DNA of 64,000 nt from NCBI GenBank assembly GCA_035627955.1, contig DASPKU010000001.1, positions 1 to 64,000 of the forward strand, given 5' to 3'. Every line of letters begins with the position of its first letter. Position 1 is the stretch's first letter. A model generated the notes under the pieces. That model saw only the letters and a list, made by a program, of their open reading frames with translations, did not search any database and was not told the origin of the DNA. Made by a program: the position numbers and the translations under genes. Shown here one piece after another: positions 33,170 to 44,597 of the stretch. This stretch comes from Phycisphaerales bacterium. Lineage in GTDB: Bacteria; Planctomycetota; Phycisphaerae; Phycisphaerales; UBA1924.

Positions 33170-33994
33170 TCAGCTGACCTTGCGCGTATCGCCGCGCTTG
33201 GCCTTCTGGTGAATCGTCGGCGTCACGTGGAACGTCGCTACGCACTTGCCCACCCGCCGCTCCTTGCTCGCCATCTTGGCCAGCAGCATGTCTTTCTTCT
33301 TGAGCTTGGCGAGGGTCTCGGGCACCACGGCCTGCTGCATGATCTCGAGGTCCAGCGTGGCGTTGAACTCCTTGCCGGTCGCGATCAGGGCCTTGATGTC
33401 ATCGCGCGGGACGACGTTGTAGATCGCGGGACCCAGGCAGGGGCGGAGGAACTTGTACTCCAGGTGCTTGCAGACGATGGTGTAGTCCCCGCCCGTGATG
33501 CCGAAGATGTACATGCCGCCGGCGATTTCGCTGTTGGCGAGCAGGGCCGCGCCGGCCATGGCGTTGTACCAGTTGCGGTTAAAGCGGCGGAAGGGCAGCA
33601 CGGCCGTGTAGGAGGTCTCGCTGACCTGCCGCATGCGGATGCCGCTCTTGAAGGCGTAGGGCAACCAGATGAGCGAGCAGACGCGGTGCCAGAAGTGGTT
33701 GCGGGTGGAGAGGCGGGCGACGAATGCTTCGACGCGGTCCATCAGCGAGAGCCGCACCTGGTTCTTGCGGTCCGCGGGGCTGGGCTCCATCGCGGCCTGT
33801 TCGAGCGCGGCCTCGGACATCTCCGGCTCGGTGCTCGGCTGGGCGGGCGTGGACATGGTGGGGGGGACGGGAGAGGCCGGGGCCGGAGCGGTGAAGGCTG
33901 TGGGGGAAGCGTTGGCGGTGAATGGAGAGGAGTTCCGCCCATCACCTGGCACGGCACGCTCGAACGGGTCTGGTCGGATCGCGGAGGTGGACAT
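33170..33994 (-). CDS. Hotdog-fold thioesterase-like protein (DUF4442/PaaI type)
   Basis: The protein has 274 residues. The first ~90 are Pro/Ala/Ser-rich and probably disordered. The folded part begins at FWHRVCSLIWLPYAFKSGIR and continues SYTAVLPFRRFNRNWYNAMA, GAALLANSEIAGGMYIFGIT, and KHLEYKFLRPCLGPAIYNVV. The AMAGAALLANSEIAGG helix is the long hotdog helix found in DUF4442/PaaI-like acyl-CoA thioesterases, with an Asn/Glu-type active site. The substrate is unknown. The C-terminus is Lys-rich. It is a lone gene between the membrane protein and an MBL-fold protein on the same strand. Confidence 0.7.
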   Translation of the reverse strand: MSTSAIRPDPFERAVPGDGRNSSPFTANASPTAFTAPAPASPVPPTMSTPAQPSTEPEMSEAALEQAAMEPSPADRKNQVRLSLMDRVEAFVARLSTRNHFWHRVCSLIWLPYAFKSGIRMRQVSETSYTAVLPFRRFNRNWYNAMAGAALLANSEIAGGMYIFGITGGDYTIVCKHLEYKFLRPCLGPAIYNVVPRDDIKALIATGKEFNATLDLEIMQQAVVPETLAKLKKKDMLLAKMASKERRVGKCVATFHVTPTIHQKAKRGDTRKVS

Positions 33995-34161
33995 CGCGGT
34001 TCAAACTTCAACGTCTGTCGGTCAGTTGGCCTCTTTCGTACGAGGGCTGGAATGCTAGGTTGTGAACCGGGGCTCATTCGGCATGGTCGGCGGGCAGGAG
34101 GGGCTCGGGCCAGCTTGCCCAGACTCACAACCCGCTGGCGATGAACAAACGCGCGTCCAGC

Positions 34162-35133
34162 TCAGGGCTGGTCCTCCACAAGATCGAACCAGCCCTTGTC
34201 ATTCGGACGGACCCGCCGCACTGGATTTCCTGGTTCGTGGTCCAGTACGAGCAGCCAGTCCCGTGCCGCGGCCTCGGTGAGGAACCAGCGGCGGGTCAGC
34301 ATGCTGGTGTAGGGCTCGACGTCGTAGGCGAGGTTGTAGGTGGCGCCGACGTGGGCGGCGGTGGGCATGACGTCGGGGGTGAAGACGACGGTACGGCCGT
34401 TCGTGTCGGTGAACTTCACGGCCTGCTGGCCCCAAGTGTGGCCGGGCACCAGGAAGACGCTGATGCCGGGGAACCCGGGCAGCTCGCTCTCGCGCTGCTC
34501 GATGGTGAGCATGGGCATGGCGTCGCGGTCGGGGGCGAGGCCGGGGGCGAAGGGGCGGGGTGAGTCGATGGTGCGGACCTGGTCGCGGATGGGCTCGAGG
34601 TGGTCGACGAAGTACGTGCGGGTCATCACGCTCTTCTGGGCGAGGGCGTCCAGCCATTCGCGTTCCTGCGTGAACACCACGGCATTGGGGAAGGTGCGAT
34701 TGACGGCGTGGTCAGGGCGGGCGGCGGCCATGCCGGAGGCGGGGCCGGTCCACTCGGGCGTTTCGCCCTCGCGGGTGAGGCGGGTAAGGCCGCCGGCGTG
34801 GTCGAAGTGGAGGTGGGAGCAGATGGCCGCGTTGATGGACTCGGGCGCGACGTTGACTTCCGCAAGGGCGTCGCCGATCCAGCGGTCTGACATCGCGAAG
34901 AGGTCTTTGGACTTCTGGTCGAGCTTGTTGCCGGTGCCGACCTCGATGATGACACGCTTGCCCCCGCCCTCGAGCAGCAGGCAGTTGTGCTGCACGGTGA
35001 TGCGGCCCTTCTCGTCCGTAGGCACGCTGCGCGACCAGACCGTGCGCGGGATCAGGCCGAACATCGAGCCGCCGTCAAGCCTGAACTCGCCGGCCCGCAG
35101 GAGCCGCCACGAGTACGTCGGTGAACTCTCCAT
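34162..35133 (-). CDS. MBL-fold metallo-hydrolase
   Basis: This 323-residue protein has the zinc-binding motif SHLHFDHAGG (His107, His109, Asp111, His112), a later His in FLVPGHTWGQQAVKF and a final DHEPG. The layout matches lactonase-like (AHL-lactonase/quorum-quenching-type) or other MBL hydrolases that work on bulky substrates; the actual substrate cannot be read. It is monocistronic: the next upstream genes are on the plus strand after a 200-bp gap. Confidence 0.9.
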   Translation of the reverse strand: MESSPTYSWRLLRAGEFRLDGGSMFGLIPRTVWSRSVPTDEKGRITVQHNCLLLEGGGKRVIIEVGTGNKLDQKSKDLFAMSDRWIGDALAEVNVAPESINAAICSHLHFDHAGGLTRLTREGETPEWTGPASGMAAARPDHAVNRTFPNAVVFTQEREWLDALAQKSVMTRTYFVDHLEPIRDQVRTIDSPRPFAPGLAPDRDAMPMLTIEQRESELPGFPGISVFLVPGHTWGQQAVKFTDTNGRTVVFTPDVMPTAAHVGATYNLAYDVEPYTSMLTRRWFLTEAAARDWLLVLDHEPGNPVRRVRPNDKGWFDLVEDQP

Positions 35134-35335
35134 GAAGGCAGGGTAGCGGGTGCGCTGAGGCCCGCGCGATCGCGCCGCTCAGCCGCCCAACCAGCCACCA
35201 CACTCCGAACCGCAGTTCACCCGGGACTCAGCGGTTCTGTGCTGGATGCATCGTACTGAAAGGGTGACGCCTGCCGGGTCGCGGACCGTGTCCCGAGCCC
35301 CGGAACCACGGCAACGACTCACTAGGAGCAGAACC

Positions 35336-35491
35336 ATGAAGAACGTGACCAAGATCCTGGCCCTGCTGGCCCTGGCCCTCACGACCGTCGCGATGACGGC
35401 CTGCAACACCACCAAGGGCTTCGGCGAGGACCTGCAGAGCGGCGGCGAGAACCTCTCCGACGAGGCCCGTGACAGCGGCGCCCGCGACTAA
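35336..35491 (+). CDS. Entericidin-like small lipoprotein 1
   Basis: This 51-residue peptide has a lipoprotein signal (KNVTKILALLALALTTVAM) and lipobox MTAC. The mature 28 residues NTTKGFGEDLQSGGENLSDE-ARDSGARD match the entericidin A/B family motif (GxGxDxxxxGxxxxxxA). Entericidins are small membrane lipoproteins; the Enterobacter pair acts as an antidote/toxin couple affecting lysis, though most homologues are simply stress-induced. AGGAGCAGAACC precedes the ATG. A paralogue follows 70 bases later. Confidence 0.85.
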   Translation: MKNVTKILALLALALTTVAMTACNTTKGFGEDLQSGGENLSDEARDSGARD

Positions 35492-35511
35492 CCCGAACGC
35501 ATCCGCGGCCA

Positions 35512-35540
35512 GCCCGGCGGTGTGTCGTTTGCCGCCGGGC
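35512..35540 (+). promoter_or_regulatory. Intercistronic hairpin between the twin entericidins
   Basis: The perfect 9-bp stem GCCCGGCGG / CCGCCGGGC has an 11-base loop and sits between the two entericidin genes, a few bases before the AGGAG ribosome binding site of the second. No T-run follows, so it is more likely an RNA-stability or partial-termination element that sets the ratio of the two products than a full terminator. Confidence 0.55.
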
Positions 35541-35561
35541 AGCTTGTGAAAGGAGTCACCT

Positions 35562-35720
35562 ATGAAGAAGTACATTGCTCGTCTGATGGCGCTCGCCTGC
35601 CTGGTTGGCGCCGCCTGCGTCCTCCCTGCCTGCAACACGACCCGCGGCTTCGGCGACGACGTCGACTCGCTGGGTGAGAACATCGAGGACGCCGCCGAGG
35701 ACAACGGCGCCCGCGACTGA
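35562..35720 (+). CDS. Entericidin-like small lipoprotein 2
   Basis: This 52-residue paralogue of the preceding gene has signal KKYIARLMALACLVGAACVL and lipobox LPAC, then NTTRGFGDDVDSLGENIEDA and the same ARD ending. The mature parts share NTT(K/R)GFG(E/D)D and the C-terminal D-x-GARD, while the signal peptides differ. AGGAG lies eight bases before the ATG. The two proteins could act as a pair, as in the enterobacterial EcnA/EcnB system, but charge and length are so similar that simple duplication is equally likely. Confidence 0.85.
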   Translation: MKKYIARLMALACLVGAACVLPACNTTRGFGDDVDSLGENIEDAAEDNGARD

Positions 35721-35848
35721 TCCCTCAACACCAGCCCGGGCTCCGGCCCGGATTGGATCTGCACGGAGTACACCCGCCGCGCGAAAGCCCGGCGCCTGTG
35801 CTCCGTGTTCTCGTTTTTGGGATGGGCCGATCGAGAGAGCGGTTGCGC

Positions 35849-36406
35849 TCACTCGGGCTGTTCAGTGAGCTTTGCCAGCAGCGAAGCGGCACGCTCGTTC
35901 TGGGGATCGATCTCGAGGGCGAGCCTGAGTTGGACGATGGCGCCTTCCAGATCGCCCGCTTTGTAGAGCGCACGCCCGTACTTGAATGCCCACCCCTCCG
36001 GGTCATGATGTGCGGCGGTCTCGATCATGCGCAAGCCCTCGTCTCCTTCGTAAACGCATTGAAGGAACGCTCCGCAGAACCCGACGCCGTCCCAGTTCTC
36101 CGGCTCCGCGACTGCGGCGCGTCGGTACCACACCTCGGCCTCATCGAGCTCCCGGTTTTCCCACAGCCGGTTGCCGAGCTTTGCGAGCAGGTACAGGTCA
36201 TTCGGCGCGAATCGAACCGCGCGGCGGAGAAGCGAGATTTGGTCCGCGATGGCCTCGGGGCACGACTCGTATAGAGCGAATGCCCGCCGATCCAGACGAT
36301 CCGCCTGCTCGGCCGCGCTGCGTCGGTCGTGCCTGCCAGCGGCCCTCGTGGGCCGCCGGTGCGGAGGACGTTTCACGTTGTCGGGTTGGTGAGTGTCACG
36401 CCTCAT
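35849..36406 (-). CDS. TPR-containing protein, coupled to phoU
   Basis: This 185-residue protein has about 45 basic residues of leader (RRDTHQPDNVKRPPHRRPTR) and then helical repeats: AIADQISLLRRAVRFAPNDL, LYLLAKLGNRLWENRELDEA, EVWYRRAAVAEPENW, GWAFKYGRALYKAGDLEGAI and VQLRLALEIDPQNERA. Three to four TPR units are visible. The ATG overlaps the phoU stop by 4 bp, so the two are co-translated. The partner and function are unknown; a regulatory link to phosphate is suggested only by linkage. Confidence 0.82.
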   Translation of the reverse strand: MRRDTHQPDNVKRPPHRRPTRAAGRHDRRSAAEQADRLDRRAFALYESCPEAIADQISLLRRAVRFAPNDLYLLAKLGNRLWENRELDEAEVWYRRAAVAEPENWDGVGFCGAFLQCVYEGDEGLRMIETAAHHDPEGWAFKYGRALYKAGDLEGAIVQLRLALEIDPQNERAASLLAKLTEQPE

Positions 36407-37119
36407 GTCGCCGCCGGGCGGGGCAGTTGCACCCAGCTCGTCTGCGTGTGCCGCACGATCGCGCCCGTGGTCAGGTAGATCACCTGCTCGGCGATGTTGG
36501 TGCAGTGGTCGGCGATCAGCTCGCACATGGTCGCCACCTCGTGCAGGCGGAAGGCGTGCTCCACCGGCATGATCCCGCGGGCGATCTTTTCTTCGGCGTC
36601 GCGCAGAATGGCGTCCTTGAAGGCCGTGACGGCGTGCTGGCTCTGGAGCACGATGTTGGCCAGGTGGGGATCGTTACGCATGACCGAGGTGTTGACGTCC
36701 CGCAGGATGCCCACGACGCTGTTGGCCATCACGCGGAAGGTGTCGGGGATCGGCATGCGGATCGGCGCGATCGCGATCTGTCGGCCCATGTCCGCGAGGT
36801 CGCAGGCGACGTCGGCCACCCGCTCCATCTCGTTGTTCACCTTGGCAATCGTCAGCACCGCCCGCAGCTGGCCGGGGTTGAGCTCGCTGCCCTGACGCGT
36901 TGCGTCGGTCAGCATGTCAACGCATGCCCGCTCGATCTGCACATCCGCGGCGTCGATGATGTCGTCCTGGGCGATCACCACGCCCGCCCGCTCGACGTTG
37001 CCGGCGAAGATGGTGTCGAAGGCCTGCTCGAGCATGCCCTGCACGCGACGGCCCTGCTCCACAAGGTCGGCCTGAAGCTGAACCGTGCGTTTGATGAACC
37101 CTTCGGGTGAGGTCGGCAT
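36403..37119 (-). CDS. phoU: PhoU-family phosphate signalling protein
   Basis: This 238-residue protein has two repeated three-helix PhoU domains. The first carries VERAGVVIAQDDIIDAADVQ and AVLTIAKVNNEMERVADVAC, and the second PHLANIVLQSQHAVTAFKDA and HEVATMCELIADHCTNIAEQ. The E/D-x-x-x-D metal-site motifs are present in both. PhoU links the PstSCAB transporter to PhoR and restrains phosphate uptake. No pst or pho genes are in the window, so this may be a remote copy. The start was set at the ATG giving MPTSPEG; longer frames upstream are non-coding in character. Confidence 0.88.
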   Translation of the reverse strand: MPTSPEGFIKRTVQLQADLVEQGRRVQGMLEQAFDTIFAGNVERAGVVIAQDDIIDAADVQIERACVDMLTDATRQGSELNPGQLRAVLTIAKVNNEMERVADVACDLADMGRQIAIAPIRMPIPDTFRVMANSVVGILRDVNTSVMRNDPHLANIVLQSQHAVTAFKDAILRDAEEKIARGIMPVEHAFRLHEVATMCELIADHCTNIAEQVIYLTTGAIVRHTQTSWVQLPRPAAT

Positions 37120-37141
37120 AGCGGCGTCCGTGATCGCTTGA

Positions 37142-38599
<1,458 letters not shown>

Positions 38600-38607
38600 G
38601 GCAGCCA

Positions 38608-39768
38608 CTACACCCGCGGCCGCACCAGCTCCTCGAGCTCCGATAACCCCCTCGCCACCGCCAGCTCCACATCGGGCACCACCGTGGACTGATCCAGCGC
38701 ATCCCCCGCGCCCGCATCACGCATCGAGCGATACTGCTCACCGGTGACGCCCGCAACCAGCACCCGCCGCCCGGCCGCGCGCGCCTGCTTCAGCAGCGCC
38801 CGAAGCTCCAGGGCGGCGTTGTCGTCGATCACTGTGACATCCGTGAGGTCCAGGATGACCACCCGCTTGTCCAACGGCAGCCGCTCCCACCAGCGCAGCA
38901 GGTCGGGCAACCGGTGCACGCCGCCTTTACGGTCGCGGTCCTTGCGCAGGTGGTACAGGGCCAGACCGTACGGGAGACCAAACCCGCCGGAGCCCTCGAC
39001 GAGTGTTGAGGGCTCGATCTCACAGATCGGCGTGCGTACGTCGTGCCACACGATCCAGAGCAGCAGCAGCACTGGGCCGAACATCGCCCACTCCGGCAGC
39101 CGCTCGTACGCGAAGGTCCCCACCCCCGCGCCCACCGCGAATGAGGCCACCACCGAGAACAGCAAAGCCAGGCGGCGCGCGGTCGGGTGCGTGCGCACGC
39201 TGTGGACGAGGGCCGTGGCGGGAGCGGGGGGGCTGCTGCGGTTGCGGTCGCGCAGCCAGTACAGGAACTGCACGAGCTCGAGCCCCAGGTCGGTGAATAC
39301 GCCAGTCATGTGGGTGGTGCGGATCACGCCGCCCGAGATGCGCGTGATGGTCGCGTTCTGGAGGCCCATGGCCGCGGACGCAAGCCCGGTCATCACGTGC
39401 AGGCGTGCCCCCGTCTCTACCGACCCCGGCACGTGCGACCGAACCAGCCACGCGAACGCCGCGAGCATCGCGAGCTGGAGCGTGATGGGCAGCACGTAGA
39501 TCGACTCCCAACCGCGCCGCCGCCCGGTCTCGGTGCACAGGGCCGACAGCACCGCGCCCGCGAAGAACGCCGCTAGCAGGAAGGAGATGAAGGCCGGCCA
39601 GCGGCCCTCCGCGAGCCGCTCGCCCCAAAGCGACACTGACCCTGTGACATGGCTCGTCACGGTCGCGCAGGTCAGCAGCGTCATGACGTTGGTGAAACCG
39701 GCCACCCACGCCAGGGTGATTGCGAGGCGCGCCTGCTGCGTGAAGGAGTGGGCCTGGGAGACCAGCAT
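38608..39768 (-). CDS. YoaK/DUF1275 membrane protein fused to a STAS domain
   Basis: This 386-residue protein begins with about 210 residues of six membrane helices of the DUF1275 (YoaK) family: LAWVAGFTNVMTLLTCATVT, TSHVTGSVSLWGERLAEGRW and RISGGVIRTTHMTGVFTDLG with the typical T-H-M-T-G. The last ~110 residues form a STAS-like domain: KRVVILDLTDVTVIDDNAAL followed by ELRALLKQARAAGRRVLVAG. STAS domains are common on SulP anion transporters and anti-sigma antagonists, but I do not know them on YoaK proteins. The usual phosphorylatable Ser after V-I-D is replaced by D-N. The transported substrate is unknown. Confidence 0.82.
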   Translation of the reverse strand: MLVSQAHSFTQQARLAITLAWVAGFTNVMTLLTCATVTSHVTGSVSLWGERLAEGRWPAFISFLLAAFFAGAVLSALCTETGRRRGWESIYVLPITLQLAMLAAFAWLVRSHVPGSVETGARLHVMTGLASAAMGLQNATITRISGGVIRTTHMTGVFTDLGLELVQFLYWLRDRNRSSPPAPATALVHSVRTHPTARRLALLFSVVASFAVGAGVGTFAYERLPEWAMFGPVLLLLWIVWHDVRTPICEIEPSTLVEGSGGFGLPYGLALYHLRKDRDRKGGVHRLPDLLRWWERLPLDKRVVILDLTDVTVIDDNAALELRALLKQARAAGRRVLVAGVTGEQYRSMRDAGAGDALDQSTVVPDVELAVARGLSELEELVRPRV

Positions 39769-39822
39769 CGGTGCCGATCCTATCGGTCACCGGGTCGTGC
39801 TTTCAAAACTGGGGCAGGCGGC

Positions 39823-39863
39823 AAAAAAACACGAGCGTGCCGGGAGGAATCGGCACGCCCGTG
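39823..39863 (-). terminator. Strong rho-independent terminator after the exosortase-substrate pair
   Basis: On the minus strand a 13-bp stem (one G-T wobble) CACGGGCGTGCCG / CGGCACGCTCGTG has an 8-base loop and is followed by seven T. It ends 37 bases past the stop codon at 39900. Confidence 0.88.
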
Positions 39864-39899
39864 TGATCGCGCAGAAGGGGTTTCAGTACGGTGCGCGGC

Positions 39900-40610
39900 T
39901 CAGCGGCGCCGGCGACGGAGGGCAACAAGCCCCAGGCCGGCCAACCCCAGCCCGGCCGTCCCGGGCAGCGGGATGATGACCGTCTGCCCGAAGCCCTGGT
40001 CGACGAACGACGCGGAAGCCGTGCCGCCCTCACCTGCGGCGAAGAAACGCACGTTCTTCACGACGTTGATGTGGGTGACGGGCTCGCTCGACACGAAGTC
40101 GTGCCCGTACACGTTGGGACCACCCTCGGTGGCCTGCACGTTGCCGGTGCCGATCAGCATGTCGGCGGCGGTGCGCATCGTCTCGTCCACGCGGGCGAAC
40201 GAGCCGGCGCCGGTCGCGGCGCCGTTGAAGCGCAGCTGGCCGTGCGTGAGGCGGTAGCCCTGGGCCGCGAACTCAGGGGCCACGGTCACCGAGTAGGTGA
40301 GCATGAAGCCGCTGGGGTCGAGGTCGCCCGGGGTGAGGTCGTTGAAGGCGCCCGTGAGCCGGAAGCCCACGCCCGTCATCGGGTCGGCGTTCTGGAAGGA
40401 GCTGATGAAGATCTGGTTGGCGTTGAACTGGTCCGAGAGGAACGAGTTCTGGGTGAAGGTGAAGATCTTGTCGCCCACGCGGAATGAGTGGCCAAGGACG
40501 TTGGCCAGCGTCATGCCGGGTTGGTCGATGTCGATCATCGTCTGGGCGCTCGCTGCGCCCGCCAGAGACAGCGCCATGAGCACTGCGCCGGCAACTGCTT
40601 TCCTGTGCAT
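39900..40610 (-). CDS. PEP-CTERM-like exosortase substrate 1
   Basis: This 236-residue secreted protein has signal peptide KAVAGAVLMALSLAGAASAQ. The mature domain carries DIDQPGMTLANVLGHSFRVG, FNANQIFISSFQNADP, GVGFRLTGAFNDL and GAGSFARVDETMRTAADML. The C-terminus is a tripartite sorting signal: VIIPLPGTAGLGLAGLGLVA (motif plus membrane helix) and a terminal RRRRR. PLPGTAGL is a planctomycete variant of the PEP-CTERM motif, so the exosortase at 16436 is the likely processor. CAGGAGAACATCG precedes the ATG. The next gene upstream is its paralogue. Cargo function is unknown. Confidence 0.85.
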   Translation of the reverse strand: MHRKAVAGAVLMALSLAGAASAQTMIDIDQPGMTLANVLGHSFRVGDKIFTFTQNSFLSDQFNANQIFISSFQNADPMTGVGFRLTGAFNDLTPGDLDPSGFMLTYSVTVAPEFAAQGYRLTHGQLRFNGAATGAGSFARVDETMRTAADMLIGTGNVQATEGGPNVYGHDFVSSEPVTHINVVKNVRFFAAGEGGTASASFVDQGFGQTVIIPLPGTAGLGLAGLGLVALRRRRR

Positions 40611-40716
40611 CGATGTTCTCCTGCGTCCGAGTTAGAAGGCCGAGAGCTCGGCTGAGGAACCTGATGGCGGTGGGGGCTTTCCGAGCGAATCGCCCCCGCC
40701 CGCCGGGAGTGCTGAG

Positions 40717-41412
40717 TTAGCGACGGCGACGACGGATCGCCAGGGCGCCCAGGCCCGCCGCCGCGAGAGCGCCGGTGGTGGGCAGCGGGATGACGACCTG
40801 GTTGAAGGCCTGGTCGACGAAGGACGCGGCCGCGGTGCCGGTCGGGCCGTTGGCGAAGAACTGCACGTCCTTGACCAGCTTGAGCTTGGTCATGCCCAGC
40901 ACGCTGGCGAAGGTGTCCTGGTGGTCGGAGGCGCCGCCGCCGATGGCGTAGACCGAGTGGTTGCCCAGGATCTGGTTGTTGACGTTCATCACCGTCTCGT
41001 CAACGCGGGCGAAGGAGCCGTTGCCGGTGGCCGAGCCGTTGAAGCGCAGGTCAGCGCCGGAGAACCGCATGCCCTGGGCGATGAACTGGGGCAGGATCTC
41101 GACCGTGTACTGCAGGATAAAGTCGGTGCCCACGCCGCCCGGGGCGTCGTTGAAGGCGCCGGTGAGGCGGAAGCCCACGCCCACGTTCGGGTTCGGGGTG
41201 CTCAGCGGGGAGATGAAGATCTGGCTGGCGTTGAAGTCCGCCGACTGGAACGCGTTGGCGGGCATGGTGAACAGCTTGTCGCCCACGATGAACTGGCGGC
41301 CGATGACCGACGCCAGGGTCGTGTTGGGCTGGCTGATGTCCACCAGCTGGGCCTGGGCCGTAGAGGCGAGCCCTGCGGCCGAAACGAGAACTGCTGCGAG
41401 AATCTTCTTCAT
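40717..41412 (-). CDS. PEP-CTERM-like exosortase substrate 2
   Basis: This 231-residue paralogue of the downstream gene starts at MKKILAAVLVSAAGLASTAQ after an AGGAG site. The mature part is collinear with its neighbour: DISQPNTTLASVIGRQFIVG, FNASQIFISPLSTPNPNVGV, GFRLTGAFNDAPGGV, NGSFARVDETVMNVNNQI. The end is NQVVIPLPTTGALAAAGLGA plus a helix and RRRRR, the same sorting-signal layout. Tandem duplication is clear. A longer in-frame extension upstream was rejected, as it lacks coding character. Expression probably starts at the promoter near 41549-41577. Confidence 0.87.
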   Translation of the reverse strand: MKKILAAVLVSAAGLASTAQAQLVDISQPNTTLASVIGRQFIVGDKLFTMPANAFQSADFNASQIFISPLSTPNPNVGVGFRLTGAFNDAPGGVGTDFILQYTVEILPQFIAQGMRFSGADLRFNGSATGNGSFARVDETVMNVNNQILGNHSVYAIGGGASDHQDTFASVLGMTKLKLVKDVQFFANGPTGTAAASFVDQAFNQVVIPLPTTGALAAAGLGALAIRRRRR

Positions 41413-41548
41413 GGTCGCGATCTCCTGTCCCCGTTTGTGGGGGCGACCCGGTGAATGAGACGGCGCGTGCGGACCGGGCGACGCCTGCGCCGGACGTCCT
41501 CCGTAACTTCCCGACTCACCTTTGACGGTGGGGAATGCGGACCACGAA

Positions 41549-41577
41549 GAGATACATCGTGCTGGTCGAGCCAACAA
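41549..41577 (-). promoter_or_regulatory. Putative promoter for the exosortase-substrate pair
   Basis: On the minus strand TTGTTG (41577-41572) and TATCTC (41554-41549) are separated by 17 bases. A start a few bases later would give a leader of about 130 bases before the ATG at 41412. The match is moderate. Confidence 0.4.
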
Positions 41578-41615
41578 AAGTTTACCCGGTGACTGGCGCG
41601 AACCCGTGCGCAGAA

Positions 41616-41636
41616 GCCTGTAAACACAGGCCTTTT
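41616..41636 (+). terminator. Small hairpin with short T-run in the glmS leader
   Basis: GCCTGT-AAAC-ACAGGC followed by CTTTT is a weak terminator-like hairpin 350 bases upstream of glmS. It might attenuate read-through into glmS, but the 6-bp stem is marginal. Confidence 0.35.
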
Positions 41637-41983
41637 CGGCGTAGTAAAGGCAAACTATTCTGCCCCTGACCGCGCCTTCAATGAGCGCGTGCTTACACGT
41701 AATCACCCGGTTTGTTCATCGCACCCTCCCACCGTCTGTGCCGGATGAGTAAGCAACCCGCCCTTCTCATCGAACCACTGGAGTTCGTTTCATCCACCCG
41801 GCCTGAGAAGCGCCGGCGAGACCCACGGGAACCCACTCACCTCGTGCAACCGAACCCTCCAGCTGGCCGATGAGTAGAGGTACGGGCGCACGCCCCAAGT
41901 CAAAGCCCGGGTTCTCGGACCACCTACAGTCCGTTCCGACCCGGGCCGCCGCGGTTGGAACGCATCTCCCGGGACCTACAAGC

Positions 41984-43813
<1,830 letters not shown>

Positions 43814-43872
43814 CGCCGGGGCTGAACGGCGGGCCCATGCCGTCGATGTTCCCAAGCCGGTGAGGGTCGCTC

Positions 43873-44580
43873 ATGACCGCCTCACCGAAGTCGTATGGGC
43901 AATCAGCGCCCGCGCGCCATCAATGCAGCATGGCCCTGCCCTTCGTCAACCGCGAGGACGCCGGCCGCCAGCTCGCGGCCGCGCTCGTCGCCTACGGCAA
44001 TGACCCTGACTTGATCGTGCTTGGGCTGCCTCGCGGCGGCGTGGTGGTTGCATTCGAGGTGGCCGGGGCCTTGCACGCGCCCTTGGATGTGTTCGTCGTC
44101 CGCAAACTCGGGGTCCCAGGTTTTGAGGAGCTGGCCTTCGGGGCGATCGCCAGTGGCGGGCAGATCGTGCTGAACCAAGACGTCATGGCCGATGCCGGGC
44201 TGACCCACTCAGCCATGCAGCGGGTCATCGAGCTCGAGACGGCCGAGCTGGAGCGGCGCGAGCGGCTGTTCCACTCAACCGGAGTGCAGGTCCAGGACAA
44301 GATCGTGATCCTCGTCGACGACGGCCTGGCGACCGGCGCAACAATGCGCGTTGGCATTCAGGCGCTGCGGCAGATGCAGCCACGTCGCATCGTGGCCGCG
44401 GTGCCGGTGGGCGCTCCCGACATCGTTCGGTCCATCGGGAAAGAGGCCGACGAGATTGTGTGCGTGGAGACGCCGACGCCCTTCGGCGGCGTCGGCCGCT
44501 GGTACGACGACTTCTCGCAGACCACCGACACGCAGGTCCGCCACCTGCTCGAGCGTGCCCACGCCGGGCACGCGCACTGA
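43873..44580 (+). CDS. Phosphoribosyltransferase-family protein
   Basis: This 235-residue protein has the PRPP-binding motif VILVDDGLATGATM near residue 145, preceded by VVRKLGVPGFEELAFGAIAS (hood region) and PLDVF. It ends GGVGRWYDDFSQTTDTQVRH, like the enzymes annotated as phosphoribosyltransferases in many stress-related operons (for example the domain in mycobacterial Rv0571c and Rv2030c). The nucleobase is unknown, and catalytic role versus regulatory PRPP sensing cannot be settled. GAGGG lies 7 bases before the ATG; an internal ATG at 43930 is possible. An esterase-like and a hydrolase gene follow with gaps of about 20 bases. Confidence 0.85.
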   Translation: MTASPKSYGQSAPARHQCSMALPFVNREDAGRQLAAALVAYGNDPDLIVLGLPRGGVVVAFEVAGALHAPLDVFVVRKLGVPGFEELAFGAIASGGQIVLNQDVMADAGLTHSAMQRVIELETAELERRERLFHSTGVQVQDKIVILVDDGLATGATMRVGIQALRQMQPRRIVAAVPVGAPDIVRSIGKEADEIVCVETPTPFGGVGRWYDDFSQTTDTQVRHLLERAHAGHAH

Positions 44581-44597
44581 TTGGAGGAGGAAGCCGC

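Larger units (their letters stand above)
41413..41983. other. 571-bp divergent intergenic region (exosortase substrates / glmS)
   Basis: No gene is visible. The left half should hold the minus-strand promoter for the substrate pair. A small plus-strand hairpin lies at 41616-41636, and I see no glmS ribozyme core upstream of glmS. About 350 bases before the glmS ATG are GC-moderate and featureless to me. Confidence 0.5.

Noticed and set aside
40611-40716. Terminator between the two exosortase-substrate genes
   Set aside because: GGGGGC/GCCCCC can pair, but no T-run follows and the loop is long; both genes probably share one transcript.
41640-41983. glmS ribozyme upstream of glmS
   Set aside because: No conserved double-pseudoknot core is visible, and the element is mainly known from Firmicutes; a covariance-model search would be decisive.
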